From positions 1,303,672 through 1,367,671 of the forward strand of contig LR698958.1 of the NCBI GenBank assembly GCA_902381685.1: DNA of 64,000 bases, given 5' to 3'. The notes beneath the pieces are model-generated. The model was not told the DNA's origin. It saw only the letters and a program-made list of their open reading frames with translations, and made no database searches. How positions within the stretch are numbered: position 1 is the stretch's first letter; each line of letters begins with the position of its first letter. This document shows positions 22,960 to 31,791 of this stretch, one piece after another. This DNA is from Lachnospiraceae bacterium (lineage in GTDB: Bacteria > Bacillota > Clostridia > Lachnospirales > Lachnospiraceae). The translations under genes were made by a program, and so were the position numbers.

Positions 22960-23165
22960 TCTGCCATTCTATCACATTTCCTAGTCTTTAACATTACTTT
23001 CTCAAAAATTTTAAGGGCATATTGCACTTACACAACATACCCTCATAACATTATCCCAAAGATAGTTTATATCATACTTTTATACTCCCTTTGTACTCCC
23101 AATTTTACGATACTACCCGATATTTGACATCATTTTACGATACTTTGACTTTTCAACAAATCCTT
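22960..23165. other. Island-edge region with recombinase-arm-like direct repeats
   Basis: No gene fits here. ATTTTACGATACT occurs at 23102-23114 and 23132-23144 (period 30), and TACTCCC at 23083 and 23094 (period 11). Direct repeats of this kind flank tyrosine-recombinase attachment sites in integrative elements. No integrase gene is in the window. Confidence 0.4.
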
Positions 23166-23177
23166 TAAAATCCCGCA

Positions 23178-24098
23178 TTAGAATGGCGTTCCAAGCATAT
23201 CATACGGAGTCACCTGATAAACATAATAATTCAGCCAATTTGTATACAGATTGTTCGCAGTTGCTCTCCACGTCAAAAGCGGTTTTTTTGTATCGTCATC
23301 ATTTTCATAATAATTTTCCGGCATACTGATTGGTAAATTCTTCTCTTTATCTCTCTTATACTCCTTATCCAAAGTAATCCTGTCATACTCGGGGTGTCCC
23401 ATAACAAAAATCTGACGTCCTTCTTGAGCCATAACGAGAAACGCTCCCGCTTTTTCCGATTCTGCCAAGACAGTCAATCGGCTATCCTGTCTAATATTCT
23501 CCAGCGGCACATCTGTATGTCTTGAATGTGGCGCTAAAAATACATCATCAAATCCTCTGACCAACGGAATTTTTCTGTTTAACACCTTATGCCAGAATAC
23601 GCCAAACAATTTTTCCTCCAGAGGTTCTTTATCTATCCCATAATGATAATATATTCCCGCCTGCGCTCCCCAGCACAGGTGAAGCGTGGACGTTACATTT
23701 GTTTTTGTCCATTCCATTATCTTTTTCAGTTCTTCCCAGTAATCCACCTCTTCAAACGGCATCTGTTCTACAGGCGCCCCTGTGATAATAAAACCATCAA
23801 ACTTCTGATGTTTTATTTCCTCAAACGTTTCATAAAATCTGTTCAAATGGCTTGTCGCCGTGTTTTTCGACTGATGACTCACCACATGAACAAATATAAC
23901 ATCTACCTGCAGCGGTGTGTTTGACAGTGAACGAAGCAACTGTAGTTCCGTATCTTCTTTTAGCGGCATCAGATTTAAAATTCCTATACGGATTGGACGA
24001 ATATCCTGATGAACAGCACGGTGTTCGTCCATAACAAATATGTTTTCTTTTTCTAAAATCTCCTTTGCCGGCAAATCATTTTGTACACGAATCGGCAT
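23178..24098 (-). CDS. metA: Homoserine O-acyltransferase (probably acetyltransferase)
   Basis: Acylates homoserine at the start of methionine synthesis. The 306-residue protein has the catalytic Cys142 (LCWGAQAG), His235 and Glu237 (GHPEYD) in the expected positions. Residue 111 is Glu in GAPVE; work on the MetA family links Glu here with acetyl-CoA and Gly with succinyl-CoA, so this copy most likely makes O-acetylhomoserine despite its MetA name. It starts 6 bases after the AI-2E transporter gene ends and is probably in the same transcript. No other methionine genes are adjacent. Confidence 0.93.
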   Translation of the reverse strand: MPIRVQNDLPAKEILEKENIFVMDEHRAVHQDIRPIRIGILNLMPLKEDTELQLLRSLSNTPLQVDVIFVHVVSHQSKNTATSHLNRFYETFEEIKHQKFDGFIITGAPVEQMPFEEVDYWEELKKIMEWTKTNVTSTLHLCWGAQAGIYYHYGIDKEPLEEKLFGVFWHKVLNRKIPLVRGFDDVFLAPHSRHTDVPLENIRQDSRLTVLAESEKAGAFLVMAQEGRQIFVMGHPEYDRITLDKEYKRDKEKNLPISMPENYYENDDDTKKPLLTWRATANNLYTNWLNYYVYQVTPYDMLGTPF

Positions 24099-24103
24099 AC
24101 TCT

Positions 24104-25366
24104 TTACTCCTCTTCCTTTTTCTCTTCTATATATTGAATTTCTTCATATTCCTTTGATTCTTTCGGTAATTTCTTTCTCTCCAGTTTCTGTTCAATAAAC
24201 ATACTAACCAAATAGTAGAAAACCGCAAACGTCGGAACTCCCATAATCATTCCGACAAAACCAAACAATCCTCCACCTAAAAGAATAGAGAACACAACCC
24301 AAAATGCGCTCAACCCCGTGGAATCCCCCAAAATTTTCGGTCCTAAAATATTTCCATCAAACTGTTGTAAAACGAGAATGAAAATAACAAAATAAATCCC
24401 CTTAATAGGCTCAGAAAGCAAAATCAATATTGCACTTGGGATTGCTCCGATGTATGGTCCGAAAAACGGTACTACATTCGTCACTCCTACAATAACGCTG
24501 ACAAGCAGTGTATATGGTATATCTAAAATACTCAAACCGATAAAACATAAAATTCCGATAATAATTGAATCAATAATTTTCCCAATAACAAAACCGCCAA
24601 AAATTTTATGACTTTTTCTTGTTATCTGCAGCATCAGATTTGCCCGCTCTCTCGACAGCAAAGCATATGTAATTTTTTTACACTGTCCTGTAAATTTTTC
24701 TTTGCTGTTTAACACATAGACGGACACAATCACGCCTACCGCAATGTCAAACAGTGTCTCCACAACACTAAACACACCTACCGTTACAAACGACATCATT
24801 TGATTAATTCGTGTCAGCAAGTCTGTTTTCAGCCACATCTGAAATGCTTCTGCTCCATTTTCCAACACACTTTTTATCGTTCCTGAAAATGCGGTATCAT
24901 GTATCTTTTCACTCTCTAAAAAGTCTATCGCATTATTTATCTGATGCGGAAGACCCATGATCAAATCTCTTATACTGCGATACAGTTCCGGAATAACCAT
25001 ATTTAAAAGTAAAATCACAACCGCAAATGCCACGAGTAATGAACCTGCGATTCCGATACTTCTCGAAACTTTTCGCAGTTTTTCTCTGTTTTTTGCTTTT
25101 TTCTCGAACATTTTTATGACTTGATTTTCAATTATAGTTACAAGTGGATTTAAAAGATATGCAAACACAAGCCCTAATATGATAGGCTGTAAAATTCCTC
25201 CTATTTTTCCGAGAAGACCGGCAATATCATCTAATCTTAGAAACGCGAAGTAGCAGACAATACCTGCCAATATAACTAAAAATGAGGTCAATCCCCTCAT
25301 AAAATATTGTTTAATCTTCATTTGTGTCCTCGGCGTTATGTTCTTCGGTTTATTTTTTTCTTCCAT
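24104..25366 (-). CDS. AI-2E family transporter
   Basis: A 420-residue membrane protein of the PF01594 family (YtvI/PerM/TqsA). Members have been linked to autoinducer-2 export or to sodium/proton exchange, so the substrate is open. Two N-terminal TM segments (about 17-65) are followed by a soluble stretch, then five or so TM segments. Conserved blocks include [13 protein letters not shown] at about 65-77, [16 protein letters not shown] near 290-305 and [17 protein letters not shown] at about 335-351. The charged C-terminus is Glu/Lys rich. GGAA-type site precedes the ATG. First gene of a likely two-gene unit with metA. Confidence 0.88.
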   Translation of the reverse strand: MEEKNKPKNITPRTQMKIKQYFMRGLTSFLVILAGIVCYFAFLRLDDIAGLLGKIGGILQPIILGLVFAYLLNPLVTIIENQVIKMFEKKAKNREKLRKVSRSIGIAGSLLVAFAVVILLLNMVIPELYRSIRDLIMGLPHQINNAIDFLESEKIHDTAFSGTIKSVLENGAEAFQMWLKTDLLTRINQMMSFVTVGVFSVVETLFDIAVGVIVSVYVLNSKEKFTGQCKKITYALLSRERANLMLQITRKSHKIFGGFVIGKIIDSIIIGILCFIGLSILDIPYTLLVSVIVGVTNVVPFFGPYIGAIPSAILILLSEPIKGIYFVIFILVLQQFDGNILGPKILGDSTGLSAFWVVFSILLGGGLFGFVGMIMGVPTFAVFYYLVSMFIEQKLERKKLPKESKEYEEIQYIEEKKEEE

Positions 25367-25490
25367 TTATTTTTCCTTCTCCTTTTTTTCTGTTTTTTAT
25401 TATAACCCTTTAAAATAAAAACCGTCAAGATTTCTCTGCTTGCAGCATATACTAATAAGTGAGATAATATTAAACCAGAGGTGATTTTTT

Positions 25491-26309
25491 ATGATAATTG
25501 ATATTTTAAAAGATACTATCCTTGATAGTATACATATTCTTCCATTTTTGTTTCTTGCATTCTTTCTTTTGGAAATGTTTTCTCACCACTCCAAAAGAAT
25601 ACATTTTACACTCAATCCTTTTTTAGCAGGGCTTCTCGGCTGCATTCCACAATGTGGTATTCCCGTATTGGCAGTAAATTTATATTCCGGCGGAATGCTT
25701 TCACCAGGAACTCTGCTGGCATTGTTAATTTCGTCCACTGATGAATCCTCCTTAATCCTGTTTAAGGAAACACAGGGGCAGGAAATTTTTCTTCCGCTTC
25801 TCATCACAAAATTCATTATCAGTGTGATTGCAGGGTACTTTGTTGACTTTTTCTTAAAGGACAAGTTCACACCGCCAGGTCAGTCCGCTGCCTGTGATTG
25901 CCACAGTTGTCACCACTCGCACGGTATTTTTCTTGCCTCCCTCAGGCATACTCTTGAACTGTTTATTTACCTGTTCATCTGTTCCTTTGGGCTTGGACTT
26001 CTTCTTTATGTAACTGACATAGATACTCTGAGCCGCATGCTGCTTGGAGGATCTGTTTTGCAGCCACTGCTGACTACATTGATAGGCTTAATTCCGAACT
26101 GTGCCGCCTCTCTTCTTTTGTGCGAACTCTACCTTGATGGTCTAATCGGTTTTTCTTCTTTGGTTGCCGGCCTTTGCGCAAGTTGCGGTGTAGGACTTCT
26201 CGTTCTTCTAAAAACTAAAATGGATAAAAAAGAAATTGGCAAATTAATTGGTTTTCTCTATTTGGCTTCGGCCGTCTCAGGTGTTATCCTTTCAATATTT
26301 TTCAAATAA
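25491..26309 (+). CDS. Putative metal exporter (ArsP_2/DUF2899 type)
   Basis: A 272-residue membrane protein of the family annotated variously as putative manganese transporter or 10-TM heavy-metal exporter (PF11449). Two homologous halves are seen, each with a GCIPQCG/LIPNCAA type motif: LLGCIPQCGIPVLA at about 48-61 and LIGLIPNCAASLLL near 200-213. Between the halves lies a Cys/His cluster CDCHSCHHSHG at about 136-146, a likely metal ligand loop. It has its own promoter (TTGCAG, 17, GATAAT) and AGAGGTG site, and a strong terminator follows. The transported metal is not determined by sequence. Confidence 0.78.
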   Translation: MIIDILKDTILDSIHILPFLFLAFFLLEMFSHHSKRIHFTLNPFLAGLLGCIPQCGIPVLAVNLYSGGMLSPGTLLALLISSTDESSLILFKETQGQEIFLPLLITKFIISVIAGYFVDFFLKDKFTPPGQSAACDCHSCHHSHGIFLASLRHTLELFIYLFICSFGLGLLLYVTDIDTLSRMLLGGSVLQPLLTTLIGLIPNCAASLLLCELYLDGLIGFSSLVAGLCASCGVGLLVLLKTKMDKKEIGKLIGFLYLASAVSGVILSIFFK

Positions 26310-26314
26310 AAAAA

Positions 26315-26349
26315 CGCTTATATCCGTCCTCATCAGACAGATATAAGCA
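26315..26349. terminator. Bidirectional terminator
   Basis: GCTTATATC and GATATAAGC arms with a 15-base loop, T runs on both strands, between the metal exporter gene and the convergent DUF1540 gene. Confidence 0.85.
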
Positions 26350-26360
26350 TTTTTTATTTT

Positions 26361-26690
26361 TTACTTACAGGTAAATGTTGCACACTCTGTTCCATCACAG
26401 TCACAGGCATTACTTCCCTCTACGCTAATTTTTCCTGCATGGCACTGGCATTTTTCATTGTACATACAATCTGTCGCCTTACAGTCAATTTCGCTTCTGT
26501 CTGAAGCCGTATTACCTGAAACATCACTGTAACTATTACTGTAACCGTTTCCTTTTCTTTCCTGAAAACTGTCACAACAGGTTTCCTCTGCATTTTTAGC
26601 AGAACTTCCACCTACCTCAATCGCATCTAAATCGCATAAAAACTGTTTGTTATGCACACAAGTCTGCACTGTACATTTTAATTCCGGCAT
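26361..26690 (-). CDS. Protein with two DUF1540 domains
   Basis: A 109-residue Cys-rich protein with two copies of the DUF1540 unit: LKCTVQTCVHNKQFLCDLDAI near the start and IDCKATDCMYNEKCQCHAGKI near residue 70. Each is followed by a C-terminal CDSF/CATF element. The Cys spacing suggests metal binding. A Ser/Asn/Gly-rich linker joins them. DUF1540 proteins are frequent in spore formers; function unknown. GGAGGTAGC precedes the ATG. It follows thrS by about 50 bases. Confidence 0.85.
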   Translation of the reverse strand: MPELKCTVQTCVHNKQFLCDLDAIEVGGSSAKNAEETCCDSFQERKGNGYSNSYSDVSGNTASDRSEIDCKATDCMYNEKCQCHAGKISVEGSNACDCDGTECATFTCK

Positions 26691-26741
26691 TGTGCTACCT
26701 CCTTTTTATCTCTGTTCAGAGATAGTATTGCCGGACAGTTT

Positions 26742-28703
26742 CTATTTATTCTCTTCTACTTCGATTTTACGAATTTCTTTTGTACGAATTTCTTTACAAA
26801 TATCAGCGATAAATGTATCTAATGATTTTTGTCCTTCATCTCCCAAAAATCTGCTTCGCACAGACACAACTTTTTCCTCTTCCTCTTTTGCTCCCACAAC
26901 AAGCATATATGGAACTTTGTCCAAACGTGTCTCACGAATCTTGTAACCGATTTTTTCCGCGCGGTCATCTACTGTACACTTGATACCGTTTGCGCGAAGT
27001 TCTCCCAATACCTGATGTGCGTAATCATGATATTTTTCAGAAATAGGAAGCACACGAACCTGTTCAGGGCAAAGCCATGTCGGGAATAAGCCGGCATATT
27101 TTTCAATCAGCCATGCTAATGTTCTTTCATAGCAGCCCATCGCTGTACGATGAATAATATAAGGACGTTTCTTTTCACCGTCTTTATCTACAAATGACAT
27201 ATCAAATCTTTCTGCCAAGAACATATCTAACTGAATTGTAATCATTGTATCTTCTTTGCCGTATACATTTTTTGCCTGAATGTCTAACTTCGGTCCATAG
27301 AATGCAGCTTCGCCTGTTTCCTCTGTATAGTCAATTTCAAGGTGATTTAACATCTTACGCATGATGTCTTCTACCTCGTCCCACATCTCTCTTGTTCCGA
27401 GATATTTGTCCATGTTGTCAGGATCTGCAAGAGATAAACGATATGTTACGTCTTCTTCCACACCAAGTGTTGTCAGACAATATTTTGCCAAGTCAACACA
27501 GCCTCTGAATTCATCTTCCACCTGTTCCGGTGTGATAACAAGATGTCCCTCTGAAATTGTAAACTGTCTTACACGAGTCAGACCGTGCATTTCTCCTGAA
27601 TCTTCATTTCTAAACAAAGTAGATGTTTCACCATAACGGCATGGAAGATCTCTGTAACTCTTCTGGCTTTGTTTGTATACATAATACTGGAAAGGACAAG
27701 TCATCGGACGAAGGGCAAATACTTCTTCTCCTTCTTTGTCCTCATCACCAAGAACAAACATACCTTCTTTATAGTGTCCCCAATGATCCGAAATCACATA
27801 CAAATCTTTCTTTGCCATAAGAGGAGTTTTTGTTCTCACATATCCGCGCTTTTCTTCCTCATCTTCTACCCATCGCTGCATTGTCTGAATAATAGCCGCT
27901 CCTTTTGGCATTAATAAAGGAAGTCCCTGACCGATAACATCAACAGTTGTAAACAATCCCATTTCACGGCCCAATTTATTATGGTCACGTTTTTTAATTT
28001 CTTCCAAATGTTCCATGTGTGCTTTTAATTCATCTTTTTTCGCATATGCAGTACCATAAACACGAGTAAGCATTTTATTTTTCTCATCGCCTCTCCAGTA
28101 AGCACCTGACGAAGAAATCAATTTGAATGCTTTTACTCCTTTTGTACTCATTAAATGCGGACCTGCACATAAATCTACAAATTCACCCTGCTTATAAAAT
28201 GAAATAACCGCATCTTCCGGTAAATCGTTAATCAGTTCCACTTTATATGGTTCACCCTTTTCTTCCATATAAGCAATTGCTTCTGCTCTCGGAAGTTCAA
28301 AGCGTTCAATTTTCGCGCCTTCTTTAATGATTTTTTTCATTTCTTTTTCGATTGTTGCCAAATCTTCATTAGAAAATGGCGCATGTTCAAAATCATAGTA
28401 ATATCCTGTATCGATTGATGGTCCTATAGCAAGTTTTGCCTCCGGATATAATCTTTTTACTGCTTCCGCAAGTACATGTGAAGCTGTGTGGCGAAGCGCC
28501 GCCAGCCCTTCTTTGTCATTTGCTGTCAAAATATTTAAAGAACAGTCTTCTTCCACCATTGTTCTTAAATCAACAACTTCCCCATTAATTTCTCCTGCAC
28601 AGGCTGCTCTTGCAAGCCCTTCGCTAATATCTAATGCAATTTCATATACTGATTTGCTCTCTGCGTATTCTTTTACTGAGCCGTCTTTTAATGTAATCTT
28701 CAT
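26742..28703 (-). CDS. thrS: Threonyl-tRNA synthetase
   Basis: Charges tRNA-Thr. The 653-residue protein has the N-terminal TGS domain (1-60), the editing domain with HTASHVLAEAV (about 72-82) and CAGPHL (near 180), the class II catalytic core with motif 2 (RNEDSGEMHGLTRVRQF) and motif 3 (GCYERTLAWLIEK), and the C-terminal anticodon domain. Its ATG overlaps the thioesterase stop (TAATG), showing translational coupling. It is the last gene of a unit preceded by a T-box, which senses uncharged tRNA-Thr. Confidence 0.97.
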   Translation of the reverse strand: MKITLKDGSVKEYAESKSVYEIALDISEGLARAACAGEINGEVVDLRTMVEEDCSLNILTANDKEGLAALRHTASHVLAEAVKRLYPEAKLAIGPSIDTGYYYDFEHAPFSNEDLATIEKEMKKIIKEGAKIERFELPRAEAIAYMEEKGEPYKVELINDLPEDAVISFYKQGEFVDLCAGPHLMSTKGVKAFKLISSSGAYWRGDEKNKMLTRVYGTAYAKKDELKAHMEHLEEIKKRDHNKLGREMGLFTTVDVIGQGLPLLMPKGAAIIQTMQRWVEDEEEKRGYVRTKTPLMAKKDLYVISDHWGHYKEGMFVLGDEDKEGEEVFALRPMTCPFQYYVYKQSQKSYRDLPCRYGETSTLFRNEDSGEMHGLTRVRQFTISEGHLVITPEQVEDEFRGCVDLAKYCLTTLGVEEDVTYRLSLADPDNMDKYLGTREMWDEVEDIMRKMLNHLEIDYTEETGEAAFYGPKLDIQAKNVYGKEDTMITIQLDMFLAERFDMSFVDKDGEKKRPYIIHRTAMGCYERTLAWLIEKYAGLFPTWLCPEQVRVLPISEKYHDYAHQVLGELRANGIKCTVDDRAEKIGYKIRETRLDKVPYMLVVGAKEEEEKVVSVRSRFLGDEGQKSLDTFIADICKEIRTKEIRKIEVEENK

Positions 28704-29155
28704 TATTTTTCTCCTTCTTCCTCTTCTTTATTATTATTTTGTGAATCTTCTAATCCTTTTGCAAACATATTGTGGAATTCGATTAAATCTTTTTTCAATG
28801 AAATCGGTTTCCCCATTTTTGTCAAAAAGCAGTGTTTTGTAACACCTTTACAGTGAATCATTCCTGTTCGGTCATTATGAATTTCATACGCTACCGTCAA
28901 TTTGATTCCATTATATTCTTTAATTCTCGTTGTAATTGTAACCGTATCTCCAAAACGAACCATGCGGAGATATGTCGCTTCCACCTCTAAAACAGGGCTT
29001 AAAATACCTTCTTTTTCCATTTCATCGTATCCCATTCCCAGTTGTTCCATAAAATCCGTTCTCGCTTCTTCAAACCAGCGAATATAGTTTGAATGGTGAA
29101 CAATTCCCATCTGGTCTGTTTCATAATACTGTACTTTGTGCTTATATGCTTTCAT
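28703..29155 (-). CDS. Acyl-CoA thioesterase (YbgC/4HBT hotdog family)
   Basis: A 150-residue hotdog-fold thioesterase that hydrolyses acyl-CoA or acyl-ACP. The YETDQMGIVHHSNYIRWFEEAR signature, with the catalytic Asp at about residue 15, lies at the N-terminus. The Glu-rich C-terminus is not conserved. It overlaps thrS by one base and starts 18 bases after the aldo/keto reductase stop, so all three genes share one transcript. Its link to threonine charging is not obvious; physical coupling to thrS may be incidental. Confidence 0.88.
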   Translation of the reverse strand: MKAYKHKVQYYETDQMGIVHHSNYIRWFEEARTDFMEQLGMGYDEMEKEGILSPVLEVEATYLRMVRFGDTVTITTRIKEYNGIKLTVAYEIHNDRTGMIHCKGVTKHCFLTKMGKPISLKKDLIEFHNMFAKGLEDSQNNNKEEEEGEK

Positions 29156-29172
29156 CTTACCTTTCCTGCTCC

Positions 29173-30027
29173 TTATTCTGTAATTCTTTCCCTGTCAGGA
29201 TATTCTCCTGACCAACCGGTTTGCGGCATTGTTTCCAGTCTATACATATCTTCCTTTGATAATGCGAAAGAAAACACATTCTGATTTTCTTTCATTCTTT
29301 CCAAACTTGAAGATTTAGGCAACGGAATAATCCCATTCTGCACTAAATATCGCAAACATATACGTGCGGGAGTAACACCATATTTCTTGGCAAGTTCCAC
29401 AATTAGTTCATCTTGAAGCACCCTCCCCCGTCCGATAGGACTCCACGCCTGAAGAATCATTCCTTTTTCTTTGCAATACTGTACTGCTGCCGTTTGGGAA
29501 TATCCCGGGTGTATTTCTAACTGATTCATCATCGGTTGGATTTGGCATTTCTGCAAAAGCGGTTCAATGTGCTGCGGCAAAAAATTACTTAATCCAATAG
29601 TTCTTATTTTCCCTTCCAGATAAAGTTCTTCCATTGCTCTCCATGTTTCTCTATCCAGTTCTTTCCAATCTTCTGCTTCCGGATACGGTTTGGGCCAGTG
29701 AATTAAATATCCGTCTAAATATTCCATCTGAAGACGTTCCAAAGATTGCTTAAAAGCTCTTTTTGTATTTTCATATCCCATTTCCGTTTTCCACACTTTT
29801 GATACAACAAAAAACTCTTCTCTCGGAATTCCACTTTGTTTTATCGCTTCTCCTAAAACTCTTTCCGTATCATAGAATGAAGCCGTATCAAAATATCTGT
29901 ATCCCGCTTCTATGGCTAATTGAATCGTTTTTACATTATCTTCCTGTGCTGCTTTATATGTTCCAAAAGCAATGCAGGGAATACGAACACCATTTGACAA
30001 TGTATAAAAATCATGAATATTTTTCAT
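29173..30027 (-). CDS. Aldo/keto reductase
   Basis: NADPH-dependent reductase of aldehydes or ketones, 284 residues, TIM-barrel fold. The catalytic tetrad is Asp47, Tyr52, Lys77 and His110 (FDTASFY, VSKVW, LIHWP). The cofactor loop is near the C-terminus (IIPLPKSSSLERMKEN). The GLSNF segment is present. GGAGGTAAAAA precedes the ATG. It is the first gene after the Thr T-box, so its expression probably follows threonine starvation together with thrS. Substrate unknown; relatives include diketogulonate reductases. Confidence 0.92.
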   Translation of the reverse strand: MKNIHDFYTLSNGVRIPCIAFGTYKAAQEDNVKTIQLAIEAGYRYFDTASFYDTERVLGEAIKQSGIPREEFFVVSKVWKTEMGYENTKRAFKQSLERLQMEYLDGYLIHWPKPYPEAEDWKELDRETWRAMEELYLEGKIRTIGLSNFLPQHIEPLLQKCQIQPMMNQLEIHPGYSQTAAVQYCKEKGMILQAWSPIGRGRVLQDELIVELAKKYGVTPARICLRYLVQNGIIPLPKSSSLERMKENQNVFSFALSKEDMYRLETMPQTGWSGEYPDRERITE

Positions 30028-30071
30028 TTTTTACCTCCTTTACTAATTGTTCTTCCCATATACATACTAAC

Positions 30072-30111
30072 AAAAAAGTCCCTTGCAATGAATCACTTCA
30101 CTGCAAGGGAC
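30072..30111 (-). terminator. T-box terminator (Thr)
   Basis: Hairpin GTCCCTTGCA/TGCAAGGGAC followed by TTTTTTG, immediately upstream of the aldo/keto reductase ribosome binding site. It is the regulated terminator of the T-box leader. Confidence 0.88.
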
Positions 30112-30305
30112 GAGTATACTTCACTCGCGGTTCCACCCTAATTGTACTGACAATGTCAGAACCACTCCTAATGATGATAACGGAATCACCGGACAGTTTT
30201 GCTGTCACTCAGAGGTAGTTTTCAAATGTTTCCGAAATAAGAAGCTTCCAGCCTGCGACTTCTCTCTCTGTATCCTTTCACATTCTACTCTTCTCGTCAA
30301 CGTAT
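30072..30305 (-). promoter_or_regulatory. T-box leader sensing uncharged tRNA-Thr
   Basis: The T-box sequence AGGGTGGAACCGCG (30126-30139 on the minus strand) is an excellent match and lies just before a terminator. Upstream, a long stem I region contains ACC at 30214-30216 in the context AACTACCTCTG, a suitable Thr specifier codon. thrS is the third gene in the downstream unit. Uncharged tRNA-Thr would pair with the specifier and T-box bulge and prevent termination. Confidence 0.85.
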
Positions 30306-30337
30306 TATCATATATTACTTATTATAGCATCATCACT

Positions 30338-30952
30338 TTATTTGTCAATCAGTAAAGTTTCTATCTTTGTCTTCACTAAGTCAAAAGCAACATCATTCAT
30401 TCCACTATTGATAACAATATCTGCCATTGCTTTCGTTGGCTCTACATAAATATAGTGCATCGGTTTTACTGTTGTCAGATACTGCTCTGCAATATCTTCC
30501 ACATAACGCCCTCTCTCCCGAACGTCACGAATAACCCTTCGTAAAATGCGCTCATCTGCATCTGCTTCCACAAAAATTTTAATATCGAGCAAATCTCTCA
30601 GTTTTTTATTCTCCAAAACCAAAATGCCTTCCACAAGAATAATTTTTGTCGGTCTTAAAGTCACCTTTTCTTTTGCCCTATTGTGCTTGGAATAATCGTA
30701 TGTCGGACCTTCGATCGTTTTTCCGCTTTTCAGTGCCTTTAAATGTTTTATCAAAAGTTCTGTGTCCAGCGCTTCAGGGTGGTCATAATTTGTTTTTTTC
30801 CTTACCTCAAACGGAACCCCATCATTACATTTATAATAATTATCGTGATAAATTACAGTCAACTGATTTTTAAATGCGGCTTTCAATCTGTTGGTAAATG
30901 TTGATTTTCCTGAACCTGATCCCCCTGCAATTCCTATAATTACTGTTTTCAT
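30338..30952 (-). CDS. udk: Uridine kinase
   Basis: Phosphorylates uridine (and cytidine) to the monophosphate in pyrimidine salvage. The 204-residue protein has the P-loop GIAGGSGSGKST (7-18), the nucleoside-binding segment YHDNYYK (about 35-42), and the family stretch VPFEVRKKTNYDHPEALDTELL. The conserved RRVIRDVRERGR (near 134-145) is present. Normal size. It stands alone between the T-box region and the broken ydcF gene. ATG follows AAAGGATT. Confidence 0.95.
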   Translation of the reverse strand: MKTVIIGIAGGSGSGKSTFTNRLKAAFKNQLTVIYHDNYYKCNDGVPFEVRKKTNYDHPEALDTELLIKHLKALKSGKTIEGPTYDYSKHNRAKEKVTLRPTKIILVEGILVLENKKLRDLLDIKIFVEADADERILRRVIRDVRERGRYVEDIAEQYLTTVKPMHYIYVEPTKAMADIVINSGMNDVAFDLVKTKIETLLIDK

Positions 30953-30999
30953 CTATTAGTTAAATCCTTTCCAAAATTAAATTCTCTCCATTATATCAT

Positions 31000-31726
31000 C
31001 TATCTGTGGAAAAGCACAAGATATACAACTGCAAAAAATTCTCTGACTAAATAATTCAAAAACAACACCGGGTCTGACCCCGCCGGAATACCGTTCACAT
31101 CTTTGTATCCAACTCTCTTTGCAAGTTTTATCCCACGGTATACATGAAAATTATTTGTGACAATTCCCACTTTCTCTTTCGTATCTGTTATATATTGTAA
31201 GCTATATTTCAGGTTTTCTTCCGTGGAATGTGATTTTTCTTCCATTATAATTCTTTTCCCGTCAATTCCCTTATCCAGTAAATAATTTTTCATTGCAAAT
31301 GCTTCCGTAACATCTTCCCCTTTTCCCTGTCCTCCGGAGACAATGACTTTCGTATTCTCGTGGCCAAGCAGATATTCGGCCCCCTTATCCAGTCTTTTCC
31401 GTAAAGAACCTGTAACCCTTTTACCTTTCACACATGCCCCTAAAATAATAATGGTGAAAAAAGTCATCAACTGAAGATGGAATCATTCCGCTTAAAATAA
31501 GAATTTCCACAGCAAGAAATACCAGAAACGCAACCGTAAACCCTATTTGAAATGGAAGATACAGCCATTTCGCCATTCTTTCCACGCCAAATCCAACGAC
31601 AAACTGTAAAACGCCAAAAAACGCCCAAAATCTTGCAAATGTCGCTTTCCAATTATGTGTATGTATGACAATCAGAAGATAATAGAGTATACTTAAAATT
31701 CCCATGCTGTAAAAAGCCCTCGACAT
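31000..31726 (-). pseudogene. YdcF/DUF218 family membrane protein, frameshifted
   Basis: Two frames together make one protein. The 5' part (31726 to about 31460; GGAGGTG before the ATG) encodes a TM segment at the N-terminus and three more membrane stretches, ending EILILSGMIPSSVDD. The 3' part (to 31000) encodes the DUF218 domain: FTIIILGACVKGKRV, VSGGQGKGEDVTEA, EEKSHSTEENL and VTNNFHVYRG, all typical of YdcF proteins. They join at a run of six T (31457-31462). One T fewer would give a continuous frame. This may be a true decay event, phase variation or a sequencing error. Confidence 0.78.
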
Positions 31727-31791
31727 ATAAATCACCTCCCAAAACAGTAAAAGGGTGTCAGAATTACCTTCCTTCACCCTTTATTGATTAA

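Noticed and set aside
17756-22960. A classical integron with attI and integrase
   Set aside because: No integrase gene is present and the spacer ends do not fit the RYYYAAC/GTTRRRY boxes; only a cassette-like layout is claimed.
26700-26735. Hairpin after thrS as terminator
   Set aside because: The ATCTCTG/CAGAGAT stem has no T run on the minus strand; evidence too weak for a separate entry.
31421-31777. Two separate genes for a small membrane protein and a DUF218 protein
   Set aside because: Order and content match one YdcF protein and the frames meet at a homopolymer, so a frameshift explains it better.
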